NCBI GenBank assembly: GCA_009760855.2
Contig: WPIO01000113.1
Span: 634,001 to 698,000 of the forward strand
DNA length: 64,000 nucleotides
DNA from: Cristatella mucedo
Taxonomy: Eukaryota; Bryozoa; Phylactolaemata; Cristatellidae
Direction: 5' to 3'
Positions 1-10,757 of the stretch are shown piece after piece. The translations under genes and the position numbers were made by a program. The notes under the pieces are model-generated. The model saw nothing but the letters and a program-made list of their open reading frames with translations, ran no database searches and was not told the origin of the DNA. Each line of letters opens with the position of its first letter. The stretch's first letter is position 1.

Positions 1-19
1 GATCAAGTATTCTCACTTA

Positions 20-150
20 TAAAGCGGCTGAAGAGCCTTAAGGATTACGGCCCCTCACTTGCAGAGAGCAATAAAGGATTCCTGTTGCTGGACTCGAAAC
101 CACGAACCGGTTGGATCTGGATAGGCAAGCACCTTAACCCGTAGCGCAAT
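20..150 (-). mobile_element. Old SINE-1-like element
   Basis: On the minus strand a tRNA-like head (A-box-like GGGTTAAGGTGC, B-box-like GGTTTCGAGTCC) is followed by a body that resembles the SINE-1 body (ATCCTTTAT.GC, CTGCAAG, TAAGGCTCTTC). It is present in both duplication copies, so it predates the duplication. Confidence 0.55.
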
Positions 151-479
151 TATTCTTGGCAATTGTGAAGTCCAGATGGAGCTACATACTTCCACTGCCT
201 GTACATGCACGTCCGAACTGTCTCATCTGAAAGCCACAGTTTATCAGACACCAACACAGATCTGCTCAAAGCTGCCTGTCATTGTCCAAAGACATGTCGT
301 AGCCTAACCAGAGAGGCTAACCATATGTTCATTGGGATTGCTTGCCGGCAGCTTTCGAGAAACGCTTCTAGATAAGGGTCATAGCTTGTATATCATTTTC
401 AGAAATTGTATTCAGGCGTGTCAATTCAACACTCATTTCTACATTACAGGTGATTAATAATGCAAGTTAATCATTGATA

Positions 480-960
480 ATAATGTAGCAACAACACATT
501 TGTTTAGCATCCTCAGAGAACTGAATCTCTCGCTCCATACTTTATAGGCGCTGCATGGTCTGGTGGTTACATAGTGGTTGGTGGTAACATCCGCAAGCAG
601 CAGTTACATGTAAGCACACGAAAAAAGAATCACAAAGACTTTCCAAATGCTGTAATAAACAGATGCGTATTAAGCTTCTTTGTATGCATCGTCGTGTCAG
701 GCGACGCTGCGACTTGCATCGGTAGTTCCAGAAGAGTCAGCTCCGGGTTTTGAGAACACAAGAAACTAGCACAAAATGTCCGACTCTTTTAAGGTTCGTA
801 CAAGTTAAGGCTTAATGATTATTTTAAGAAAAGCGGGTTGTACGAATCTTATCCTGGTTGGAGAGTAGTTCTGATGGGTAGGCTGGAGTCAGAGAACGGA
901 GGGATGTATAACGAATTGACAGAACCTTGAAGTCGATAGTTGTGCTTCTGACGTAGATAT
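480..960 (-). mobile_element. Degenerate L2B LINE 3' region
   Basis: The typical L2B antisense tail is recognisable (CTCAGAGAACTGAATCTCT, then GTTGGTGGTAACATCC), followed by the decayed C-terminal coding part near 680-760. It is shared with copy 2 at about 12590-13030. Confidence 0.5.
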
Positions 961-1309
961 TCTTGAATTCAATTCTAAATGATATAGTATTCTTTCATTC
1001 TAGCGTTACTTATCTAATGAGATACCAATTCATGCTCTTCTTGTACAGCATGTGTAAAACACCTTGAACGATGTAACAAGCACGACACCTATAGCACGCA
1101 TATGCTCGCGACTTACAGTCAATTTGGAAGGGAAAATGCTGTGAGAAACCCTTGGGTTTCTGACCGCGTCTTCAAATGTAGAATATTCATTCGCTTTTGG
1201 CTCAAATGAGCAGTCTTTATTTCAGAACTGCCAAATGTCGAGAGATATCGTAAGCGTCTAGTAAAATGCCTATGCCCGCAATCCATCGCCTCTTGATCGT
1301 CCTTATGAC

Positions 1310-1491
1310 CTGTCAAGATAGTAGACGGTGTTTGGTACGCCAGCGGCTGCATTGTTAATGACAACACGGAAGTAGTGCTCGAGGCTACCATTCATCCCGC
1401 CGCCTCCAGCGGTTAAGTTATCGGTATTAACAGCAGTGTATATTTCCAGGAATGGCTCTCCGTACGACGACAGTTGTGTAAATCTATGTAA
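1310..1491 (-). CDS. Candidate internal exon of an unknown gene (copy 1)
   Basis: I do not recognise the family. On the minus strand an open 182-nt block lies between a T-rich acceptor (GTTTTTAG) and an AG/GT donor. It reads as 60 codons plus two bases (phase 0 in, phase 2 out). The peptide begins LHRFTQLSSYGEPFLEIY, has a glycine run (LTAGGGGMNGSLEHYFR) and ends VPNTVYYLD. The paralogous block at 13396-13577 has the same length and both splice sites. In the last ~105 coding bases I find only two differences, both synonymous (GCC/GCA Ala, TTA/TTG Leu), while flanks differ by about 20 percent. That argues for a real exon, or recent gene conversion. Partner exons were not found. Confidence 0.45.
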
Positions 1492-1569
1492 CTAAAAACT
1501 ATGTGTCGAAGCAAAGAAGGTCATACAAGCGTGACACATAGTTGAGAGGATTACTGAGATTAAAAGAAA

Positions 1570-2155
1570 TCTGGACCCCAAAAAAATAGCGTGCGTACCG
1601 AACAGCCCAAGACAAAATAGGTCCGACAAAACAGCCCAGATAAATTAAAAGAATATTGTTGCAAATCTTGTATACTTCGACTAGCTTATAGCATAAAGGA
1701 TTTTCCATTACGATTATGAAAAATTAAATAGTATAATGTTTTATTGAAAATTTTAAAAAGTGTACACGAATGGAAATACATTTGCAGTATAGGATTTGAA
1801 ATAATTCAAGAATAATTTACTAAAGAGCAATCCACATTTTGCTTATTCATTTTTATTTCTTTTGCCGCCATATTTTTAATAATCCTTCCTGTCCATATCG
1901 ATCAGTCAATATGGACAACATGGAATCACAGGAACGAAAAGTGATGTTAACAAATCAAGTGTAAACCCTAAACCCTAAGCCAAAAATCCTAAGCCATAAA
2001 CTTTAATTTTGCGTTTTAGGTCTCCCTTGGTATGTTTTTATCTCTAAATTATCAGATTTGTCGGGTCTGTTGTGTCGGGGTTATTTGTTTTGTGCTGTTT
2101 TGTGTGCATGCAATTTTGTCGGGCTATCTTTTCAGGGGCTATCTTTTCGTGTCAC
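1570..2155. mobile_element. MITE-like element with long inverted ends (copy 1)
   Basis: The left end carries repeated GACAAAAYAGC-type motifs (about 1575-1640). The right end carries their reverse complement (TGTCGGGCTAT, CTGTTTTGTG; about 2055-2150), giving imperfect inverted ends of about 75 bp or more around an AT-rich centre. No transposase is seen. The same element is in copy 2 (13655-14248), and a related end lies near 41085-41130. The superfamily is not determined. Confidence 0.5.
1962..1993 (+). repeat. Short CCCTAAA-type repeat
   Basis: Two to three degenerate units reading TAAACCCTAAACCCTAAG sit inside the MITE-like element and recur at 14046-14080 in copy 2. This resembles a telomere-type unit but is too short to be a telomere relic. 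Confidence 0.4.
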
Positions 2156-2159
2156 CAAA

Positions 2160-2342
2160 GATGAATAAATAAATAAATGCTAGCTGACTAAACAGCCTCT
2201 TTTTGTATAGCAACAGAAGAGCCTTTACTGCTATCACCACCGCTTGCAGTGAGATAACGGATCGCCCACCGTAGGCATCGAACCCATGACCTCGAACCTC
2301 GGTCGTGAAAGCAACCGCCTTACCTAGTGTGCCATGTCCAAC
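2160..2342 (-). mobile_element. SINE-1 (tRNA-derived)
   Basis: The antisense element starts with its AAAT tail (AATAAATAAATAAATGC) and ends with a tRNA-like head containing B-box-like and A-box-like sequence. It interrupts the MITE end in copy 1 only, so it inserted after the duplication. Confidence 0.8.
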
Positions 2343-2602
2343 CAACGCACTAAATCCTGTTTTAAATTATCCCGTGGAAATAGGAGAAACTTTAGAATGA
2401 AGTAGGCTCACTATCGTATGCAAAGAAGAGCTCCCCTTTTCCTCTAGTTTTTATTAACTAAGCCACATGCCTCACTCCTGATTCACCTTTAAAGAAACAT
2501 ACGTACCCCAATGGACCAAAAGAAGCTACAAATTAGATGTCAGAGCTGCCATCATGTAATGCCACCACAGATTTCTTTTTTGCGTCGTAGCTACGTACGG
2601 CT

Positions 2603-2752
2603 ATCTGGTCTGGCCGAATGGTTAAGATGCTCGCCACGAGCAAGGTCAACGTAAATGGATTTAATGACCGGGGTTGCATGCTCGAGCCCCGTGGCATGTG
2701 TGAAGCATCTGAATAGAGATTCAATTCTCTTGGGGCGCTATACAAAAGATAT
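2603..2752 (+). mobile_element. SINE-2 (tRNA Ser/Leu-like head, L2B-like tail)
   Basis: The head carries an A box (TGGCCGAATGGTTAAG) and a B-box-like GCTCGAGCCCC. The tail GAGATTCAATTCTCTTGGGG then GCGCTATACAAA matches the L2B 3' end. It is shared with copy 2 (14522-14655). Confidence 0.7.
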
Positions 2753-3613
2753 ATAATATTACATTAGCGAGGCATTTCACGTGATCTGGACCGCTCTATA
2801 AGTCCAGTAGCTTTTCATGGCAAGCTAGCGATCGTGATGATAATGCAGCGAGCTTCACACTTGGCGGGAAAGAGGGTGTCAAAGATGCATGAACAGGTGC
2901 AGCTGACTCGTCTGTTTCCGTTCAGCGAGAGCAATGGAAGTTTTATTCCCCGTTTGCGTGTCCTCTCCTGACTGACTGTTTAACCTTGGCGAACGAGCCG
3001 CAAACATCTTTGCAAGCTCGTAGCGAGTGTGCACAGAAGTACAAGCTTAAGCTGACCCAGCCGACTTGCTCAAAAGGCCGCACTGCCGTCGCGACTGCAA
3101 ATTGTGGGCGAGCATGTTCTCAAGCACTCCCTTAGTCTTTATCTGAGTGAGCTGACTTCACTAGGCTAGTCTACAATGGCCTGTCGAGATTAATAGTTTA
3201 TCGCAACCAGCAGCTCTATCGTGCAGGCTGCCGGAGCCTCAGCTACTGCCACATATTCTGATTACCTTTTCAATCTGTGCCTATTTTAAGCTCACCTTCT
3301 CGCTTTATCAATCAGTTCAGACGGGACCGGGCTGCTTCCCATCGCCGGCAGTGGGAAGCTTGGTACCCACACGTTGCAATGGCCGCGAGGCCAATGCAGA
3401 CGAAGTAAGAGAATTCTGCTGCTGGGAACTACACGAGGTACGAGGTTTCGATCCTTCGCGTGAACTTATGTACGGAGTGAGCTTCTCCCATTCCTTACGC
3501 CGTCGTAATTCCCTGCGAAAGTTGACTGAGAGTTAACAGCTGAGCCTCGATTAAGAGCTACGAGCTTAGCCACTGAATTGTAACTAAGCCGCTTATGATG
3601 TAGTATATAAATA
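2753..3613. other. Unassigned duplicated sequence
   Basis: This stretch is collinear with about 14656-15516. It has small open frames on both strands, none conserved between the copies. A B-box-like GGTTTCGATCC lies near 3443, so part may be a further tRNA-derived SINE. I see no gene I can support. Confidence 0.4.
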
Positions 3614-3710
3614 TAACACACACACACACACACTCACACACACACACATACACTCACACACATATATATATATATGTATATATATATGTATATAAATATA
3701 TACATAAATA
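3614..3710. repeat. CA then TA microsatellite
   Basis: Dinucleotide CA repeats with CTCA interruptions pass into TA repeats. Copy 2 has only a TA tract at 15517-15555. Confidence 0.95.
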
Positions 3711-3719
3711 TCAAAACGG

Positions 3720-4371
3720 TTGACCCGGCCATTATCGTGTATGCCATGCTCGAGACCACCGTCGTTCTCTTGGAGCAACGGTCTGTAAGTCAGCGAGTCC
3801 TCGTGCTGCAGGAGCGGCTGCAGGGGTCGTAGCCGGTCGGCTGGAAGTCACCGGTCGTATCTGCAGGCTAAGGCTGTGCTTTTTTTCTAAGCCGGTGTTG
3901 TAGTTAGCACTTTGTGCAGAGTAACAAGTGCCTTGCTGTGGAGGTCGGCATATTGCAACCGTCGTGTCGTTTCGCGTTGCACAAGTCTTGCCGCTATCCG
4001 AACTAGCGAGAGTCAAGCGGTCAGGACATCGTGCAACGCTTGGGGAAAGCGTCCGTGTTGTGCTTCAATCTGTTCCAAAGTGCTACCGCTACCGCTAATG
4101 AGAGACGTTTATCGCACGCGTTTATCGACAAACTGATCGTCTGTTCATGCTGAGGGCTATTGTGTGCACCGCCACCGCTTCCCAAGAGCAGAGCGAGGTC
4201 AGCGGTCCGAGCGGCTCTTACCCTGTATTTTTCAGGCTTTGCAAACGAGTCTTCTCGGGTAACAGTAGGGCTCGAACTTAGAGGAAGCACTGGACTCGCT
4301 TCTACTGCAGCCTGCGCAGGACACGACGCCTCAATGAGCGGCAGCTGATGACTTTGATTGATCCCGTCATG
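3720..4371 (+). promoter_or_regulatory. Possible 5' leader/promoter of GCNT-like copy 1
   Basis: This moderately GC-rich block lies upstream of the transferase and is conserved in copy 2 (15555-15907 plus 17214-17494, split by a LINE). It ends at a GT donor after TGATCCCGTCATG (G at 4371, then GTAAGC). Copy 2 has GTGAGC at the same place. A noncoding first exon spliced to the single coding exon would explain this. Frames here are not conserved between copies, so I do not call protein. Confidence 0.3.
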
Positions 4372-4559
4372 GTAAGCAGCTTGCGAACTTCTTCCCAGCA
4401 GGGCCGGGGTGGTAGCCGTTTAAAGTGGCTGCCACCGCCGCCTTCGCACCTTCGGCTGGCGGAACCAGGCGTTGCACGGTACCACGACACCAGGCGCGGC
4501 ACCCAGCTTGACCAACCGCCTCTCCCTCACCTCTAATTTCTAGCAACATTCTGTAGCTA

Positions 4560-4790
4560 CAAGTTGGCAGACTGACTGTGGAACTGATGGGGTCGTCTAA
4601 GGAAAGGTCGCTTTGGAACGAAACCCCTAGATTTCGTGCAAATGCAACCGGAGATATTCTGGCAGGGTCAATTTTGAAAGTTAAGCTTTGCAACTTCACA
4701 CTTAAGCCCAATGCAGGCAAAAGTACTTATGTCATAATCAATGCCGTTGTAGGATATTTAGTTGTTCCAGCTTCAGAAATCTCAGCTAAA
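4560..4790 (-). mobile_element. L2B fragment
   Basis: Minus-strand translation gives the L2 reverse transcriptase thumb signature, including ARNLGVSFQSDLSLDDPIS. It is shared with copy 2 (17655-17900), so it predates the duplication. Confidence 0.65.
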
Positions 4791-4916
4791 ACAACTCAGC
4801 CACCAACAATGTCTGCTTTAATTCAGGAAGCAATGTCCATTACAATATCTCCTATGGTACTTGCAAAGCCTGGCTTGCGTGTTCATCAAGAACTGGTGGA
4901 TTAGAACTAGATCATA

Positions 4917-5049
4917 AATAAATAAATACTAGCTGATTTAACAGCCTCTTTTTGTATAGAGACAGAAAGGCCTTTACGGCTATCGCCACCGCTTGCAGTG
5001 GCGTTAAAGGATCGCCCAACACGATATTCGAACCCACGACCTCGGGGCC
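4917..5049 (-). mobile_element. SINE-1 inserted in the GCNT-like leader, with target duplication
   Basis: The element is flanked by GATCATA at 4910-4916 and 5050-5056. The copy 2 sequence at about 18032-18040 is the empty site (GATCGTAAC). This is a clean post-duplication insertion, about 20 bases upstream of the former start codon. Confidence 0.85.
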
Positions 5050-5068
5050 GATCATAGCAACTCCAACT

Positions 5069-6503
5069 ATTGCTATATTGGTTAACCACGGACCTATTAA
5101 GAGGCGAGAGCATGTGCTCTTTAAAGCTGTTGGAAAGTTGCATTGCATGAAGCTTTTCTTTGCATGTTTTGTGGTAGCTGTCAGCATGGGGAGTATTCTC
5201 ATGTACACTAATATATCGCTGAAGAGGCTCAACAATTTAAAAGCAAGCACAAGATCACGAAGAAAGCCTATGGTTCAGCCCCCATCTGGGGTGGCTGAAT
5301 ATCTTAATTATGCGACAGTACGTTGCAATCTGCTACGTAAGGACGACAAAGACGACCAAAAGACAGTGCGAAAACTGGTTTCTCAGTACAAAAAGGACCT
5401 TGGCTGCTACCGAGATAATGAACTGGCTCAAACGTCGTGCAGGCGTCTTCAAGTCGTCACCAGCGGCTACCTGCCCTCGGAAAAGGAATTGGACTTCCCA
5501 CTAGCATTCAGCCTTCGCGTCCACACATGCACCACTCAGCTTGAACTCCTTCTTCGTTCTATATACGCTCCACAAAACTTCTACTGCATTCATGCAGACG
5601 CTAAGGCCCCTGCCATTTTCCTCGCTGCTGTCCGCCTTATGGCCGAGTGCCTTCCGAACGTCCGACTTGCACGGCTCGATTATGACTACGTCTATGCCAG
5701 CACCTCTCAGATGAATGCCGACCTCGAGTGTATGAGAGTGGCCCGCTCGTGTCAGATACAGTGGCGCTACTTCATCAATCTGGCAGGGCAGCAGCTGCGC
5801 TTAAAACGAACCTGGAGATGGTTGAGACGTACGTAAACCTCAACGGTTCTAGTCATTTCCGCATATATAAAATTAAGGCGTCTGATGCTTGGCGCCAGAA
5901 AAAACCCATATGGTGCAAAGACCTGGCAGCTAACAAGACGGTGAATTGTGCCTCCAAGCACTACGTAAAACAGCTACCGCCTGGTAACGTCTCGATATTC
6001 AAGAGTTGTTCGAACGGCACCTTTAGTCGTGCATTCGTCGAGTACATCCTGGATGACCCTTTCGCTCGGCAACTGCACGACTGGTCTAGCGACACCTGGG
6101 GTCCGGAGGAGCACTACTTCACCAAGCTTTTGTCGCTGCCTTCAGCCCCGGGAGGCAGAGTGTCTCTGCCGAGAGAGCCGTGCTTTGGCGGTCCAAACAG
6201 ACGGATCGCAAGTGCTCTGGAAGATTCGTTCGCACCGTTTGCATATTCGTATCTGCAGATTTGCCGTACGTTGTTCAATGTCCTTAATTGTATGCCAACA
6301 AGTTTTACTACGAAGATGATCCTTTTGCAATTCGTTGTCTCGTTAAAACAGTTTTGGAACTGAGAAGAAATCAAAGTGCCAATTTTTGGAAAGCTCTTAT
6401 CGGTATACACTCAAAGTCATTGGATATCCGGAAATGGCAACTGCTTTATGTCGAAGCAAGAAATCTCTCGCGTAACGACAGAAATTCTGCGAGCAATATA
6501 TAA
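5069..6503 (+). pseudogene. GCNT-like glycosyltransferase pseudogene (copy 1)
   Basis: This is the paralogue of the intact gene at 18050-19468 and is clearly broken. The position of the start codon reads ATT (5069-5071) where copy 2 has ATG. A one-base deletion near 5797 (CTGCGCTT against CTGCCGCTT) shifts the frame just after the INLAGQ motif. A four-base deletion near 6157 shifts it again before the C-terminal FANKF-type motif, which here reads YANKF in another frame. A SINE sits just upstream. Family landmarks survive in pieces: YCIHADAK near 5585 and WGPEEHYF near 6100. An open frame from 4952 runs through the SINE into the gene, but that start is SINE sequence and unlikely to be used. 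Confidence 0.85.
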
Positions 6504-7094
6504 GAATTCTCAGAGTGACAATTTGAGTGGTGAGAACCAAGACCTCGCGTGGATTTTCTTGTGTATATCGAGGTTGACTGCAATTGTGTGTAACAAATGT
6601 TAACTGATCAATGTTACCTAGAAAATTGCAATTTTTTAACTCTGCAGTTCCTCAGATTTCGCCCGAATTCTGCTTGAGCTGACTTTAGCTGACAGTGAAT
6701 GCTCGCTGCTAGCATTCGAATTCTCTGTGACCTAGGAATGCAACAAGTCTGAAGACTCGATAGGCACCAGGTTCAATAAAAAGTACCACCGCCAAGTTCC
6801 GGTAACAATAACAGCATAATTCAGGCCGTTGATACTAAAACAGTTTAGATTTATTTTCTACGGGCAGGCTAGACATTTCGGCTTGCAGACGGGACTCCCG
6901 TATTTCCAGTCAATTGAAAATCGTCCGCCGGTTATCTAAACCCGATTCTATGTGAACGATCAAGCTCGGCCAAAATTATTGATTTCCATCCCAGCAAAAG
7001 TCCCATCTAACGACGCAGACGTGAATGTATCACAATAAAAATGAATATTTTTCTTCGGTTAAGTCAAGAGGGTATATCAAAAATACATGGACCA
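6504..7094. other. 3' flank of the GCNT-like pseudogene
   Basis: Collinear with about 19470-20060 in copy 2. No open frame is conserved. CAATAAAAAGTACC at 6774 is a possible polyadenylation signal (AATAAA), but copy 2 has CAATAGTGAGC there. Confidence 0.4.
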
Positions 7095-7840
7095 ATTTAA
7101 ATGTGGCATCCCGGTTTAAACGAGCCCGAAATTTAGTAAGGTTATGCAGCTGAAAATGGGCAGACTTGATTGTGGTCGTCCAATGAAAGGTCACTTTGGA
7201 ACTTGATACCTAGATTTCGTGCAGATTTAACAGGAGATATGCAGGCAGAGCCGATTGTGAGCGTTAGCCTTTCCATATTCTGAGTCACACTTGATCTAGT
7301 AAGTTGGTTTTATCATCATGCAATTTTAGAAAACTGTCTGCCATTCATGTGCCGATATCGTTAATACATGCAGCAAGGGAGCTGAGAGAATTAGACGAGC
7401 TAGAGGGCTGGAAGAGATTGCAGCAAAGATAAAGCTGAGTGTCATCTGCAAAGAAGTGAAGGCCTAGATTAATCTGTGCAACCACATCGGCAGAGGGAGG
7501 GTATAAACCGTGAAAATAACTAAACCAAGCATGGAGCCCTGTGGTACCCAAAATTTCAGAACTTCCTCTGATGACCTTCGTCTATTTATGTCAATGCTCT
7601 GGTCTCTCACCGAGATATTAGAATAAGTATATATCAATTGTATAGCGCCCCAAGAGAACCTAATCTCTATTCAGGTGCTTAACATATGCCTCGGGGCTCG
7701 AGCCCACGACCTGAGCTGGACCCTGGTCGGGGCGAGCACCTTAAACCACTGAACCAAACCAGCTAGGACCTGAACCATTGCAGTGCGGAGCCAATGATGC
7801 CCTGGCGAGATGAGAGGTGCTTTAGAAGGTCAGAAGGTTA
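7095..7840 (-). mobile_element. L2B fragment split by SINE-2
   Basis: Minus-strand reverse transcriptase pieces are visible (FHFFADDTQLYLC-like near 7450, GVPQ-side pieces near 7540, LSSRQGI-like near 7800). SINE-2 interrupts them at 7636-7768. The whole arrangement is in copy 2 (20060-20840), so SINE-2 inserted before the duplication. The duplication's right edge lies in this element. Confidence 0.65.
7636..7768 (-). mobile_element. SINE-2 nested in L2B
   Basis: Read antisense, it begins with the L2B-like tail (TTGTATAGCGCCCCAAGAG) and ends with the tRNA-like head (CCTTAAACCACTGAACCAA). Confidence 0.7.
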
Positions 7841-7841
7841 G

Positions 7842-10195
7842 AAGGTGCTTTAGAAGGACTAACTGTCCATCGACAGGTTCATGAAGACTACTGTAAGTCG
7901 TATCAATCGATCCTAGGAAAGGCCAAGTCTAGCTTCTATAGAAACATTGTTGAATCACAGATGCACAATCCAAAAACGCTGATGTCGACAATAAACCATC
8001 TCCTCAACCGCTCCCAGACTAGCTCCTTACCTAATAATCCCTGTGATGATCTAGCCGATCGCTTCTCTCGATTATTTGTGCAGAAGATAGATAAGATCAG
8101 GGAATCCATCCCTCCGATGACAACCTCCACACTAGAATGCTGTTCCTCGGTTCCTGGGAGCACCTCAATGTATGCATTTAAGCAGGTCACTAGTGATCTA
8201 GTACAAAAGCTTGTATCGCAATCATAGAAGACAACAAGTCCTCTGGACTCTATTCTCACTGTCCTGCTCCTACGTTGCATCGATCTGCTGCTCCATGCAT
8301 AACTAACATCATTATTATGTCATTAGCTTCAAGTCAGGTCCCAGCATCTTTCAAAAAAGCTGTAGTCAGGCCACTTCTCAAGAAAGCTACACTTGACCAA
8401 GAGAACTTGAGCAACTACCGCCCAGTCTCCCTTCTATCATTCCTATCAAAGACACTGGAATAGTTCGTGGCAGACCAGCTGAACTCATATATGGAAACCT
8501 CACACCTTGCAAGCAAGTTCTAGTCTGGCTTTAGAGCTAATCACTGAACAGAGTCAGCATTGCTTAGGGTGTACAACGACCTACTTAGGATGCAGACATT
8601 GTGAGCCGTAATGGCTCACTAGGTAAGGCGGTTGCTTTTCACGACCTTGGCCACGAGGTCGTGGGTTCGAATCCTTCGGTGGGCGATCCTGTATCGCCAC
8701 TGCAAGCGGTGGTGATAGCCGTAAAGGTTCTTCTGTCGCTATACTAAAAGAGGATGTTAAATCAGCTGGTATTTATTTATTTATTTCATGGGTAGAGTGT
8801 CTCTGCTTGTTTTGCTCGATCTTTCGGAAGCTTTTGACACCATCGATTACAAAGTTCTTCTAGAGCGCCTCTCAACTCGCCTGGGCATCACTGGCACTAC
8901 TCTGCAGTGGTTCAGGTCCTATCTCAACGGGAGACTCCTGAGTATTGACGTGAATGGACAAAGATCATATTAAGTACCTCTGAAATACGGAGTACCTCAG
9001 GGTTCCGTGGTAGGTCCGGTTCTGTTCACGGTTTACACTCTCCCTCTTGCTGGTGTGATTGTGAAGCACAATGTAGGCTTTCACTTCTATGCGGATGACA
9101 CTCAGATGTACCTTTGCTTTGATCCCTCCCAGCCTTCGAGCACCTAAAATTCTCTCAACACACTTGCTGCATGCATTGATGACATCCGAAGATGGACGGC
9201 AGCAAATTTTCTAAAACTAAACGATGTAAAAATTAACATACTAGTTATGGGCAAACATAGTGTGATTTAGAGATTGGAAAGGCTGTCTCTCAAAATTGGC
9301 TCTGCCAGCATATCTCCAGTTGAATCAGCTCGAAATCTAGGTGTCATATTCAAAAGCGACCTCTTGTTAGACGACCATATCAGCTCCACAGTCAAATCTG
9401 CCAATTTTCAGCATCATAACATTGCTAAAACTCGGGCTTGTTTAGATGAAGATACCACATCTAAGTTGGTCCGTGCATTCGTGACATCCCGTCTCGACTT
9501 CTGCAACTCACTGCTTACTGGCCTACCAGCATGTGCGATCAGGCGATTGCAGCTGGTGCAAAACTCTGCAGCTAGGCTTGTCTGTCGTGAGCGTTGCAGT
9601 TGCCACATTACTCCACTTCTCGCCGACCTGCACTGGCTACCAGTCAAGCAACGGATTGACTTCAAGGTTTTGTCGCTCACTTTTAGGTCCCTTCATTCTA
9701 TGGCTCCAGCCTATCTGTCTGATATACTACCCCATCAGGCTAAGCGTCGTACCACCCGCTTTTCGGAATCCAACAGTCTAGAAATACCTCATACAAACCT
9801 TAAATCCTTTGGAGACCGTGCATTTAGTTCGTATGCTCCCAAAGCCTGGAACTCCCTCCCGACCCGCTTCAGAACATCCCCTGACCTGACCACATTTAAA
9901 AGGAACCTACAAACACACCTATTTAGGACAGCATTTAGCGGGTCCCTGTGATTCGTCCTTGATGTGCTTATGGGTGCTGACACTGTGCATGCTGCCACTA
10001 ACTAAATTTTGCATGCCGACCCTGTGCATGTCACCCCTAACCATGTTAATCATTTTGTTTGTTTTTCAAGCATGATTTAACTTGCCATTCAATTGCATTT
10101 CACTTTGCAGCAAATGTAAAGCGCCTAGAGAGAGATCAAGTTATCTGCATGCGCTTTATCAAGTGCATTATTATTATAATTTTTATTATACCTGA
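7842..10195 (+). mobile_element. L2B LINE, 5'-truncated, decayed
   Basis: The translation, with stops and frame breaks, follows the L2-clade order: a linker after the lost endonuclease (SLPNNPCDDLADRFSRLF), fingers ([17 protein letters not shown]), palm motif A (LLDLSEAFDTID), GVPQGS, catalytic [12 protein letters not shown], then the thumb and C-terminal region (SRLDFCNSLLTGLP, ADLHWLPVKQRIDFKVLSL, APKAWNSLP). The 225-aa frame at 9274-9951 is the longest intact piece. The 3' untranslated region ends with GCGCCTAGAGAGAGATCAAG, GCGCTTTATCAAG and an ATT repeat. SINE-1 interrupts it at about 8603-8790. In-frame stops at 8971 and 9268 make it inactive. Confidence 0.9.
8603..8790 (+). mobile_element. 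SINE-1 nested in L2B
   Basis: Sense copy: A-box-like TGGCTCACTAGGTAAGGCGG, B-box GGTTCGAATCC at about 8672, body, then the ATTT tail (TATTTATTTATTTATTTC). Confidence 0.85.
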
Positions 10196-10577
10196 GTGTA
10201 AGAAAATAGGCCAAACCGTGCCCTTCCATGCAAAAATATATTCCGTTTGAAATATAACGCAAGGACGAAATTGTTAACTGTAACTTTATCTTGTATATAT
10301 TTTGGTTTGTTCGGTGCAAATTTTATTGCAGCGAATTTTCGTTAATATCCGACAAAGAGCTTTCACAGATGTCTAAAAATGGTATATGTGAGCGTAATAT
10401 GTGTTCAAGCCAATCAATTTAAGCAGTTTCCAAAGCAGTTGAAGCTGTAGTCAGAATTTGTTTTTCCGCTTTTCAATGAGTAACCGTTCAAGTTGCATAA
10501 AAGCACGATAGTAGCAGGACACGATCGTCTAGCTTTGTAGAAATGTGACACGTTTCTCGTTTTTCATGGCTAGGTGA
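10196..10577. other. AT-rich stretch, nothing recognised
   Basis: No open frame, repeat or RNA that I can support. Confidence 0.5.
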
Positions 10578-10757
10578 GATAATAAATAATAATAAATCCT
10601 AGCTGATTAAGCAGCCTCTTTTTGCATAGCGACAGAAGAGCCTTTACGGCTGTCATTACCGCTTGCATTGGCGGTAAAGAATCGCCCAATGCAGGAATCG
10701 AACTCGGGCCGAGGTCGTGAAAGCAACCGCCTTACCTAGTGTGCCATCACGGCTCAC
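10578..10757 (-). mobile_element. SINE-1
   Basis: Antisense copy with AATAAATAATAATAAATCC tail end, body and tRNA-like head (ACCGCCTTACCTAGTGTGCC). Confidence 0.85.

Larger units (their letters stand above)
1..7840. repeat. Tandem segmental duplication, copy 1
   Basis: Base 1 aligns with about 12100 and the similarity runs collinearly to about 7840 / 20840. Shared landmarks in order are an old SINE, L2B debris, the minus-strand candidate exon, a MITE-like element, SINE-2, a GC-rich leader, an L2B fragment, the GCNT-like gene, and an L2B fragment with a nested SINE-2. Divergence looks like roughly 10 percent, with a few short segments far better conserved. The window starts inside this copy, so its left edge is unknown. 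The right edge abuts a separate plus-strand L2B. Confidence 0.9.

Noticed and set aside
1962-1993. Interstitial telomere array
   Set aside because: Only two to three imperfect units, inside a transposon-like element present in both copies.
3732-4720. Several 60-117 codon frames on both strands upstream of GCNT copy 1
   Set aside because: The frames are not conserved in copy 2; the block reads better as leader/promoter plus an L2B fragment.
4952-5836. 294-codon frame as an intact first transferase gene
   Set aside because: Its start lies in SINE sequence, the original ATG is mutated, and the frame breaks in mid-domain by a deletion visible against copy 2.
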